From Zygnema circumcarinatum (taxonomy: Eukaryota; Streptophyta; Zygnematophyceae; Zygnematales; Zygnemataceae), in NCBI GenBank assembly GCA_037447605.1, contig CM074805.1:1383446-1447445 (forward strand): a DNA stretch of 64,000 nucleotides, read 5' to 3'. Under the pieces are notes generated by a model. It did no database searches. It saw only the letters and a program-made list of their open reading frames with translations, and was not told the DNA's origin. The position numbers and the translations under genes are program-made. Of this stretch, positions 34,844 through 45,505 are shown piece by piece. Each line of letters starts with the position of its first letter. Positions within the stretch are counted from its first letter, which is position 1.

Positions 34844-37778
34844 ATGGCCATGGTTTCAAACAAAGCTGTGCAGCAGCAGCGTGGCGCGGAGAAGGAAGCT
34901 CCAATTTCCGCACTTCGCAGGACCGTTTCAGATTTGGCGACGTTGCAGGAGTCGCCGCCAATGACAGGAGACGACCTTGTGGGCTGGCCCTTTGGCACAG
35001 AGGAGTTTCTAGACCGCCTCGCAGCAGCCCTGCCCAGTCCAAAGCCGCTGTCAAAAGCAAAGCAGAAGTTCTTCTCCGGTCCGCTTCACTACAGAAACGG
35101 AGTCACCGCCAGCGGACCTGGAAGGTCTGAATTCTCGCCATCTCCAAGACGTCAAGCGCGGGTAGCTGACAGCAGCATGGAGGATTCTCCAGTGCGTCTG
35201 GAAAACGCAGATACGTCCGGAGGAAGGGAGAAGGACAGAGAACATTCAGGCGCTTCTTTGAGTACAGCTTCATTCGACAGATTTGCACCAACAGGTGAAA
35301 CTGCAGTCTCCCCTGAAGCGGACACGGCGCATCCGCCTTCAGCGACTACCCATACGAGTGCTGCAAACCCTGCAGATGTGCAGTCACCGGATGAAGATGT
35401 GGACAGTGTCGCAGGAATTCCTGTGGGAATAACAGCCGGAATAACTTTACAAGGCCACGGTTTCAGGCGGTCAGGAGGGCCCTTGCCTCCGGTTCCTCTC
35501 AAGATGCGGACAAATGCGCCACAGAGGCGAAAACAAGACCCCGGGCTGCAGAGATTGCACCATATCATCAACAGGGCGACGATGGAGCTTGACGAGCACG
35601 GCGCTGAGTTTGCAGAGGTTTTCGCAAAGACTCTCGCGGAGGCAACAGCTGTTATTGCAGGTAAGAAATTGAGTTTGTGGGAGGGGGAGTGGTTTGTACG
35701 GGATTGAGCTCTCGATTGGTTTAATTCCTAACTCAGCTCATCTGTTACCGCCTGCGCATGAATGATCTTGATGATGATCCACTTGCTTTGGCTTTCCAAA
35801 AACGTCCTGCTGTGAGCGTAATAAGATGCTGATAGGGTTGAACTTTGAACACTCGAGGTCGAAACTTTTTCGATTGAAGAACGCGAAAAGTTAAAGAAAA
35901 AAAGTTCAAAGACAAGTGGTTAGGTCGAACGTTTGGATTCCACTTTTGGCCAAAGATTTCGGTGGATCCGGTTACGCCAGTTTTACCGTACGACTCTTCC
36001 CGCGAGCCGATCAACAATTTCTGTACGGAACACCGGGTCCACGCGCTTTGCGATCCGCTAAAATCTCACTGTTGATCAGTGGACCCAAGGAAAGCTCAAA
36101 TTGAACACGAACGATAATTAATCGTTCAATGTTTATTTGGTTCTCCAGAAAAATTGCTTTGAGAAAAAAATTTAGGAATTCATTTCATTTCTCAAAATGA
36201 ATCGTGTTCACAAATACAGTATAGGGATTTTTTTTGAGAAACTGGTTTTGAAAGTTTTTTTTGGAGAAGCCAAAAACTTTAATCTCTTTCTTTCTCTTCC
36301 TGTTTGGTTTTACGGTACCTTAGCCATTCGTTAAAATGTTCAGTGTGTACCCCCTTCCTGCATGAAAAACCCTAGAAGAAAAGTACTCTCTCTACCCCCT
36401 CCCTATCTCTCTCTACTCTCCCTCTCTATGTACTCTCTCTACTCTCTCACTCTTATCTCTACTTTCCCTTACTCTCTCTCTACTCCAAATTTTCTATTAG
36501 CAACTCTATGCCCTATCCTCTCATGCCAAGCTGAGAAAGTGTGGTCTCTCACTCATTCGCGAGTTACTTTTTTCCAGAGTCTCCGCGGCCTTTCTCACAG
36601 GAGCAAGTCGACGTACAAAGATATGGCCTCCCAGCCGTGCTGGAGCGAGCGGAGGATTCTGAAGAATCCTCTCAGAAGGCGCGCAGCCCGATGTTGGAGC
36701 ACATGCGAACTCCTGAATACTCTCTTGGAAGCATCGGCCGGGAAGACGAGGAGCGATCTGTGTTCACATTCAGTGAAGTGGAGGCGGGGGGAGGGCGAGG
36801 AGGGTGGCCGGAGCCTCTGCCGCCATTGTCACCATGGAAACTCGCGCTTTTGGCTTTTATGGCGGGCAGCACATGCGTGATGCTGTTAGTCGGAATCGTA
36901 CTTGAGGTGAGAACAGAGGGGAGGAAACGTTTGGCTCTTCAGACATGGTTCAGCACTAGGTGTCTTTGCAAGTATGTCAAGTCTGACATTACAAAGAAGG
37001 CAGTAGTCCTGACAGGTGATTTATGGTCTGCCAGTTTCATAAAATTTCATTAGAAGAGAGCGGGCTGAGCTGTCCTTTTGATGTGTTTTGCGAAGAACTG
37101 CTTTGGAATTCCAGGTGTGCTCCAGTGCGGGCGTCAAGTCTCTCCCGCGATTCCGGCAGGAATTTTTCTTCTTCCAAGTTCTGGCAGGGCTCGTTGTTGC
37201 GCAGGCCCTCCAGGCAGCGCGCAACAGACGGCCTGTTGCATTCACCAATGCGATGCTGGTGCGTTTCCTTGCTTGTCTTTTTACCATTCATCCCATCATT
37301 CCCTCTTCTAGCACATCCTCGTACTTACTCTCTCCCCATGCCTGGATGTTCCCCTCGCATATGTGTCATGTAAGGCATTATAAAGGGTTCTTGTAACTAG
37401 TCTCAGACCTAGTCTCCGCCCACGCATTTCATAACTCCAGCTTGTCTGCTTCGGCTAATGCATGTGCAGGTTGCATGGATTCTCGACATCGCTCTGATTT
37501 CGGAGCTCTTGGCGGCAGTTCTATCACAGGGAAATGAGTACTCCCACACGGCATCAGTCTGCTCTCCGTTCATCGCCCTCATTTTTGTCAATTTCTTCAT
37601 GGTTTCAGTGCTGCTGATTGCAGGCGTTAAGTGGAGCAGCGTATCAGACATGGAGGCACAAACTCCAAAGTCTCTCATGCAGGCCTCTGGAGGGAAACGA
37701 ACCCCCATTTCACAGGGATCAAAGAAAAGAGCTTGGGGCCGGGAAAAGGACGGTGCTCTTGAAGGAGACGTGGTGTAG
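34844..37778 (+). CDS. Unrecognised membrane protein with disordered N-half and four C-terminal TM segments, four exons
   Basis: Exons: 34844-35660, 36578-36906, 37115-37258 and 37470-37778. They sum to 1599 nt, giving 532 residues with phases in agreement. I do not recognise the family. Residues 1-230 are Ser/Pro/Thr-rich and probably disordered. Residues ~235-272 look helical (RLHHIINRATMELDEHGAEF). Four hydrophobic segments follow: about 359-382 (WKLALLAFMAGSTCVMLLVG), 399-417 (FFFFQVLAGLVVAQALQ), 431-449 (VAWILDIALISELLAAVLS) and 464-483 (FIALIFVNFFMVSVLLIAGV). The tail is basic and Ser-rich. There is no clear signal peptide, so a long cytosolic or stromal N-half is likely. Intron positions fall at or near TM boundaries. 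Codon usage resembles the neighbours. The long purine minisatellite lies 500-970 bp before the start. Confidence 0.75.
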
Positions 37779-38712
37779 CGTTTTCCGCCCTCGTCAAGTT
37801 GTTATTGTAGCCCCATTCCAACCTCTCTGTCGGTCACTGCAGCTCCTTTTCCGTTTACCAGTCGGAATTCACCTGAGTTTATCGCCAGTCGGTTTCCTTC
37901 CCTCTTTGGCAGGATTGACAAAGGTCAATCCACGAAGGGGGGCAGCCACCGCTTAGCGATGGAAAGTTGCCTCATGATAGGCATCAGGTGAAGGGGGAGC
38001 TCTGTCCGTGAGTAAAAGGTGGTGTTTAATAGTAGACTAGTTCACGCTCATACGTGATTTAATAATTTACATAATTATCTTCAGCGACAGCTTTCCTCAA
38101 GCTCTTAGGAACGGGCTTCTGCAACGCCTCTGTTCTTGCTCCTCTGTGGGGTTTTTTTTTTTTTTACTAAGTACCGCAGTTCAGAATTTGGGAGTTCGAC
38201 ATAAATCACGTGAAGTATTATAGGTGCAGTTTTGAACTGTTTTATGCAGAAGGGGGAAGTGCGTTGGGAAATGTACTACCAAGGGGACAAGCTTGCCATC
38301 GTTAGCGATCAGGCAGAGGACTTGATGCTCCAAATCATACTGTAACATGTTAGCACTCACTGCACAGGAATTCATATGGCTTGCTTTCCACTCTGTGCAG
38401 TGGGATTGAATGAGCGGTGGAAGCAAGGTACTAGCAGCGATGGCCATGCAAGAGACGAAAGTTACTTGGATGTCTCAGTTTTGTGGTAGACGTGAACTTC
38501 TCCAGAGCTTTCATGCTGTTGCTTTGCTGAGAGTTGGCAACGGCGCTGTGCTATCCTTTCTGAATCAGAGCAATTGGGAACCTCGCATCGTACAGTAATC
38601 TTTCTATACAGTACGTACCCTCTTGCGTCCAACCTATACCAAGTGGTGGCCTTTGAAGGGTCTTTTTTCTGTATGGAAAGGATGTATTCGAGGGATCCCA
38701 ATGGACAGAGTA

Positions 38713-39110
38713 CAGTACTGCACAGTTCGAACCATCGCAATGGCAACCATTGGACAACCATTGGACAACCATTGCATGGCAATGGTTGGACGATCCAATG
38801 GTTCGCAACCATTGCAATCATTGGCTGGCTTGCGATCCAATGGTTCATAACTATTGCAATGGTTGATCCAATGGCCGACCTGTGCAGTACTGCATAGTTC
38901 AAACTATCGTTTGTGCAAACCCTTAACCATCCACATGGTCTGCCCATGGTCTGCAACCAATGGTTTGAACCACTGCCAATGGTAACAATGGTTGTCAAGC
39001 ACTGGCGTTGTGCAATGGTTGGCAACACACGCTCCAGTCATTGCTCAGCTGCCTGCCTTCCCCTAAGGCCCAAGCCAACGGGTTGAAATTTGAAAGCGTT
39101 GCCAACGGTT
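38713..39110. repeat. Field of CAATGG/CCATTG repeats with local palindromes
   Basis: AACCATTG and its complement CAATGGTT recur many times in both orientations. One clear hairpin is CAACCATTGC-ATG-GCAATGGTTG near 38767-38789. A ~28-bp direct repeat containing CAGTACTGCA(C/T)AGTTC begins near 38710 and again near 38882, about 172 bp apart with about four mismatches. Confidence 0.75.
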
Positions 39111-39180
39111 GGACCCAACAAAGCGGCGAAGTGCACGCCGTAACGCCGCACAGTCCGCGTCACGTGACTCACGTCAGTCC

Positions 39181-39210
39181 TTTTAGGGTTTTTAGGGTTT
39201 TTAGGGTTTT
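39181..39210. repeat. Telomere-like TTTTTAGGG array (three copies)
   Basis: Three AGGG units separated by four or five T bases, about 670 bp upstream of the J-domain gene start. It could be an interstitial telomeric remnant or a multi-telobox promoter element. Confidence 0.7.
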
Positions 39211-39431
39211 CGTCCTGCTCGGCCCAATCATATTAGTCCGCGTGGCATAACTGCTCTAGTTCACATGAGCAAATCCGTTAAACACGACCTCTCTCATGTA
39301 CGCCATCACCGGGAAAATCACGTCAAAAGGGCCGAACATCGCCAACATCACTCCTATGGTATTGTCAACATCATCTTACGTCAGCGCCAACATCACCCTA
39401 TGGCAGCGCCAACCTTTGGACCTTCCCGCCT

Positions 39432-39476
39432 GCCCGCCTTGGACCTTCCCTACGGTCGGGAAGGTCCAAGGCGGGC
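39432..39476. repeat. Perfect 19-bp inverted repeat with 7-nt loop
   Basis: Arms GCCCGCCTTGGACCTTCCC (39432-39450) and its exact complement (39458-39476) around TACGGTC. A partial extra copy of the arm (TTGGACCTTCCCGCC) lies just before, at about 39416-39430. Confidence 0.95.
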
Positions 39477-39744
39477 ACTGGCAAACCTCGGGTTGCAAAC
39501 CACAAACTGATCGCCAAGCCAGCGGGAATGACGACGTGGAGGCCGGAGCTTGCGCCACGTATGCTTGAAACCCTTTCTCGCTCAAAGCTCTGAGCAGGGA
39601 AGGAGCAGGCCATGTCTGCCGGAGCTGCTTCATGCTTGCAGGCCGGGGCGAGGGAGCATGGCGGTGTCGGAACGGCAATAGGAATGGCGGAGGAGGTCGG
39701 GTTTGTATTGTCAGTACCTTGTTGAGGTGTTGCCCGCAGGTGCC

Positions 39745-39867
39745 ATGGCTGCTGCAGAGGGATCTCTGGACAAGTGCGGTTGTTCCGCGAGCGTGAGGAT
39801 TAGGGAGGCAGAATACGAGGCGTTACGGCGGAAGCAGGATTTGGCATTGTTAGAGCTTCGATCGTGA
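39745..39867 (+). CDS. Possible upstream ORF of the J-domain gene (40 residues)
   Basis: An ATG frame beginning MAAAEGSLDKCGCSASVRIR and ending in TGA lies 13 bases before the main start. A short helical, charged end (YEALRRKQDLALLELRS) could be real peptide or chance. If the transcript starts upstream, this frame would be translated first and could lower main-frame translation. It is out of frame with no splice link visible. Confidence 0.3.
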   Translation: MAAAEGSLDKCGCSASVRIREAEYEALRRKQDLALLELRS

Positions 39868-39880
39868 CAGGTTCTAGAGC

Positions 39881-42800
39881 ATGGGGCTGCCGGAAGGTGT
39901 GCCAGGTTTGGAAAGGGCAGAGGCCCTGCTGAAAGATGGATATCCTGAAAAGTCTCTACGTATTCTGCAGACAGTAGAGAAGAACAGCCCGGGAGTCAAA
40001 GGCCTACAGGAGCTTCTATCAGTAGCGCAAGTCTGCTCGGCATTTGCAGCGAGTGTTCGGATTGCTTTGAAAAGCGCACGCGGCACATGCAATTGTTCTA
40101 CAAGCAACACTCCAAATCCATTTGTCGACTGGTACCTCGTTTTGCAGGTTAGACAATTTACCGAGCAACGATATTTACTGTCAATTGATCAGTTGCTACA
40201 TACGGGAAGTTATTGAGCTTAAATTATTCACTTCACAAGATTCAAAAGGGTTATCAACGTTTCTTAATTGTTATTAGCGTGAAAGACGGGAAAAAGTCAC
40301 TTTCAGATAATCTTCAACCAGACAACACTGTCCCGAAAAAGTAACTGTGCACATTGCTTCATCGATAAGGGCAATTCTGTCCAATCTGAATACTCACCAA
40401 TTTTTTACCGAGAATGTACAGGGAAATGATATTCACAGACTGTAGTTGATGGTGATGGCCAGGTGAAATCTGATGCAGATGACGGGGTTATTAAAAAGCA
40501 GTATCGACGTTTGGGTAAGGTCCTTCTCCCTCCTTATCGCTTGATCTTGAGGGGCCACGCGCAGCGTTTTGCCTGTTCAGTCCAAATGTTCGAAGTATGA
40601 AAATCGTCTGCGTGAGCGCCCAGCCAGTTCTAATCGTGAAATCTGAGGATTCTTGCTCACAAATGCAGTATTGCTGCTACATCCGGACAAAAATGGCCAC
40701 AAGAAAGCCGAGGAGGCATTCAAGCTAGTCTCTCAGGTGGGCTTATATCTGTTCCGAAATCATTCTGCCATTTGTGTTTGCGCGCCTTTCTCATTTTTCA
40801 GCAAAAGCTATGAAGGCAGTTCAGCCATAAGATATCTATCTCACTTTGACGTAAAAGCTGGCCACTCGCGTTTGAGAGGAACCATACGAACAACCAAAAT
40901 CACTAACATAATTTAGAGCTCATTCAGAGAATTCAATGAGTAACCACTTTTGTTCATGATTCGCTGCTGAATTCGAATGGGTGAGATGTTTTTGCCAGGC
41001 ATACATGGTGCTTTCTGACTCGAATCAGAGAGCCACATTCAACAAGGAAAGAATCCACTATACTGGAACTTGCTCAGCGACGGTGCATCCTTGGGGAGTG
41101 CCGCCTGCGACCTCCTTTCCACCGCCACATTTCAACAAGTCTTCATTTTTTGGAGGGGCGGGTTATGGGCGGTCTTGGCATGCCACCTCTCCTCCAGCTC
41201 AGCGCTCGCCAGTGCCCGAGGCCTTCTCAAGGTGCTGATTCCTCTGCCAGTTGGGTTGACAGTTCCTTGGCCATGGTATCTATGGCATCTGCGAGATGGA
41301 AGTAGTTTGTCCTTTTTCTGCATCCCAGCTTTACATTTTCGCGTCTGTGGCATCTGTTTTTTTTACAGCTGAAGTACTTTTTGGCGAAACTGCTTCTACG
41401 CATTTCAAAAAACTAGCGGATTGCTTGTATATGAATGCAAGGTTTGATTTGTCTTTACCAAACCCACTACTTGAACTGTTTATGCAGACCAGCAGCAGGC
41501 ACGGAAGCTGAGCAGTTGCAGTCCATGAGGGACCGTGCTCGAGCCCGGAATATCTCTTTTGAAAAAGAATGGGTGGAAAGGAAGGAGAAGTGGCAGAAGG
41601 ATTTAGCGGAGGCTCGAGAGAGGGCCTTAGCCAGACGTGAGGCTTGGGAACGCAAGCATAGAGCAATGCCTGCCGCTGAAACTGGACCTAAAGGTGACAT
41701 GAGTGCGGCTAACGAAATGCAATATGATGCAAGTAGAGTTGCAGAAACAAACGTAGGAGTGACATTGGATCCTGCAACGTCTGCTGAAGTAGATGAGTTG
41801 AGGGAGAAAGTTGAAGACCTCCCGGCGCACGTTTTTGACACATACTCACCTCGCGACAAAATTGTAGCTGGAGAGGCTGATGCTCAGGAATGGAACAAAT
41901 CAGAAAGTGAACCCGAAGTTGATTATAGAAATCCATCAGAGAGAGAAACAGAAGGAGGGACAGTTTGTGCACAGCGACATGGAGGGTCTCTGAATTCAAA
42001 AGAAACAGTATCTGAGCCAGAAGAAGACAGTAGCGTGGAAGCAGAGCTTGGAATTGACGATGGGATGGTACAAGGGGAAGGCTTGAAAGGAGACCCTGCA
42101 AGTGAAGGCCCTCTGACCTCTAATGTCCAAATTTCCCTGCAGAATGATGCTGACTTGGGAACATCAATTGAGGGTTGCACGGAAATGCGTGAGTGCAAAG
42201 CTAGGGAACTGAACAATGGGTCAAGGAAAGAAAGAGGAGTTGTAGAAAACATTGGAGATGAATTTGCTGTTAATGTGACAAGGAAAGAGTGCTCTGAGTT
42301 CATTCACTCGCCTTGTGAAGGATTTGATTGTAGGTCTGAAAACCAAGAGAGCGAAGATGATCATGTCAAACATGGAACTATAAGCTCGGTTCTTGGAACG
42401 ACTTCTGGAAAGGACGAACATGGTAGAATGGACAGACAGATTCCAAGCGGATCAGTTCCCAATTTCAAGCAGATGGAGTACGCTAGGGAGGCAGAGGAAA
42501 ATTCGTGTGCTGAAAGAGTGGCTCCATCTGAACCAGTATCGGGAGATGAAGACTTGAATATACAGAAACAGCCTGACCTTGAAGATTCGAGGAATTCAGA
42601 CACCAAGACCACGGGATTTTCGAGGAAGAGGCCAGGCAGGGAATATAGAGGAAACTTTTGGTCAGGCATGGACGGAGAACGCAAGATTGGGAATGAGAGT
42701 GTGGAACGAACGGTGTCTTGTAGTGAAAGCTATAGAGAAGGCAGGGAAACTCCACTACCAGCAACAAATGCAAGGGAGACAAGAATGTATAAAAGCAGAG

Positions 42801-44646
42801 GATCAGCAATTGCTGATGTTTCGACCGTTGTAAATGATACAATCTCAAAACACCGTTTCAGCAGATTTTTAGGCAGCAAAGGACGACCTACAGTTTCAAA
42901 TGTCGAAGCGGCGGAGCAACAGGGAGCAGGTAATGGAGACAGATCTCGGCTGATAAATATGCAAGGGCAGCAAGGCAATGAGCGTCCGATTGCCAATGCA
43001 ATGGAAGCAAAGGCTCGCACTCAAGAAAGGGTACTTCAACTTCAACAGGAGATCAAGGCAGCCATTGCCCAAAGGACGGCTCAGGAAACAAATTCAAAAG
43101 AGGTTCTTGCTAGGCGGTTAGCATCAGGTCGAGCAAGACGAGAGAGCCAATTACTGAGAGTCGGTGTGAAAGAAGGGAGGTCTGATTCACATGTTCTCAA
43201 TGAGATGGATCCTTTTGGCATCAAGGTTGGCGGTAACATTGCTGTTCCTCTTCGGCAGTCATTTAGTCATGAAATGGATAATGCAGCGGTCAATCGGGTG
43301 GAAAAAGACAACGATGGTGAAGAAGCAGTTCATCATGCTGACAGCGGGTCTATGTGTGTCGAAAGGGGCCCGTTTTCAGAGTGGGCTTCGTACATTGTGG
43401 ATGCAGTGGAGCCTGCAGTAAAGAAGACGAAGGAAGCATCGCGACCTGCTACATCTGCTAGCAAAAGATCTGTATTGGCATCCAAAGTGCCACCGGTAGG
43501 AGGAGTCATGCGTTCACTACGAACTCGTAGCAAGTTGACAGGGGAGGGCAGAAATACCGTGACTTGGGATGGTAATGGCTTTGTGAGGACCGCAAATACT
43601 TTAGCAGGTCAAATAGGGTCGTTCAGCAGCAGTTGTAACTTTCGGTCGAAGGATTTCAGCTCAGATTTTGCATACGCTGAGTCTTCAGGTAATACAGATG
43701 GAGGGAGCCAAAGCTCGGCAAGGGCTGGACCAGTGGGAGCACCTTCAAAGGCAGATAGAATTGAGGGAGATGTGGAGAAAGAATACGACCCCGGTCGACC
43801 ACAAGCGAATGCAGCATTGGATTTGAGGAGTGCAGGGGGCTATAATAGTTTTTCCAATAATGCGGTTCCTAGATCAACTCTGCTTCCAAGAGGAGGTAGG
43901 AAAGAATGCCTTCACCTTTCAGAGGTCGATAACCAAACGCATGCTGCTGAAACCAATGTAAGGTTGGAGGGTGTAGCCTTTAGAAGAGCTGCCTCTGAGT
44001 GTGTACTACTTGGGGAAGAGGATGTTGCAATGGTGGACCAACACAAACGTTTTTTTCGCGGTTGGCAGTGAACAGATTTGGGAGTTGCACAGAGAAGGTC
44101 AGAGATTTGATACAACAGCATCGAGAGGAGAAGTTGGTGGAGGGCGACGTCAACAAATTGGCTGCAAATTTGAGGTTAGCTTATCTCAATGAGCAAAAAG
44201 GACGAGGATTGATGACAGAAAAAGAGATCAAAGCAGGGTTGATGACGACTGCGTGCCTGAAACAAGATAGATTGCTTGGAGAGAGCAACAATTCCTCTAA
44301 CAGGCAATTGCCAGAAGGAGCTACTGCAGAGTCTATACCCATAGAAGAAACTTCAGACTCCATGCAGTTCAAACAAAACGCAGGATGTATGCCATCCAGA
44401 GATGCGAAATCCTGTTCCGCCTACCAGCAGAGACGATTCTCCCTGCACGAAACTGTCCCTTCCATGGAAAGCAGCCGGCCAAGGCCTCCTGGTTTGAACT
44501 GCCCCAGCAGGTCCAGGGAATTCTTTTCAGCAGCAAAGGCTGCAGCAGAGGCCATGGCTGCTGCATCTGCGGCCAAGGCAGCCGCCAGGAGAGTCCTCGC
44601 AGAGCCAGTCGCACCGCCGCCACCACAGGCTGGGAGTCTTGAATAG
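39881..44646 (+). CDS. Large plant-type J-domain (DnaJ-like) protein, probably six exons
   Basis: Exons: 39881-40147, 40439-40514, 40669-40736, 40999-41231, 41488-43895 and 44069-44646, giving 1209 residues. The first five exons are firm. The last junction is inferred: without it the frame stops at 44071, and donor GTAGGA (43896) to acceptor GGCAG (44068) restores a frame ending at 44646. The N-terminus (RAEALLKDGYPEKSLRILQ) resembles the helical leader of plant J-proteins. The J-domain is split by three introns: DWYLVLQ, KKQYRRL, the HPD motif in VLLLHPDKNGHKKAEEAFKL, then AYMVLSDSNQRATFNK. A basic coiled-coil-like segment follows (RARARNISFEKEWVERKEKW). The rest is Ser/Glu-rich with no family motif, ending in Ala-rich and Pro-rich runs. 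J-domains stimulate Hsp70 ATPase; the client is unknown. A 40-codon upstream frame precedes the start. Confidence 0.82.
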
Positions 44647-45505
44647 TAGCGCTCCATCTCCGGCCCTAAATATATATATTTTTTAAGCAATGTATAAGGG
44701 AGGTGGTTTGTGCAGGTGTGTAGAGCTAGAAGGATAGGATTGAGGTAAGGCTGCGCGCATGGTGCTGGCAAATAGAGCTAGTCGTTCGCTGGATACGATT
44801 TGCTGCAAAGCGAGATTTGGGGCTCAGAGGCTGTGAAGGTAAAAAGAATCTGTGAAAATAAATGCCTGGGATTTGAGGAAGGCTTCAGTAAAGTAACCCT
44901 GACATAGTGGAGGTACAACTGCAGTACACTGTTCCGATTTGATCGTTTCCTAACTCCAGTTTATTAAAGCTCCCAAAAACCTGCGGTGCCTAGTTTACGA
45001 CATGGGCTTCCATGTGATAGCCTCAGCACGTGGGAGTCTGTTCAATATGGTATGCAAAACAGTACCTTTCTTTTTTGAAGAAAGGGCAGGAAGCTGAGAT
45101 GCTATTGAAAGCGCACTAAACCGCTTCGCTCCACGCCCAAAGATAAGGCACATGGACATGGGCACTGCATGTATACGCTTTGATCAAAGGCATCTTCCTA
45201 TTGCTTCCAACAGTGAACAGCATGAAATAGGTATCTCCTTGGCCTACTCGCCCTCCCCTTCCTCGTCACCTTCTCAGCTCCATACCTCGAAACGAATGGC
45301 TACACATGGGAATGAATTGCCTTATATCAACCAACTCGTCCATTTTGTCTACCTGCCTCCAGCCCGTTTGACGGAACTGTTTTAGCATAGAAGGATACAT
45401 GAATCGGATCAAATCATGGAGAAATGCAAGCCCCAAGCACCCTAGAGGAAGCGAGATGACGAGGCTTGAGCGTTTATATACAGTTTTGTACACTCGACAG
45501 TATTT
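44647..45505. other. Convergent intergenic between J-domain gene and CDC73
   Basis: Holds the presumed 3' untranslated regions of both genes, including a TATATATATTTTTTAA stretch near 44669. No supported gene. Confidence 0.6.

Larger units (their letters stand above)
37779..39880. other. Intergenic region with several repeat structures before the J-domain gene
   Basis: Contains a T-run (about 38152-38164), a CAATGG/CCATTG-rich field (38713-39110), a telomere-like array (39181-39210), a perfect hairpin (39432-39476), a GGTTGCAAAC motif (39491-39500) identical to those in the cyclophilin/MAC5 promoter, and a short upstream reading frame (39745-39867). No conserved protein is visible. Confidence 0.6.

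Noticed and set aside
44001-44192. Alternative frame after the J-domain protein's last intron
   Set aside because: It stops within ~40 codons of the acceptor, while the other frame continues for ~190 codons with a charged helix.
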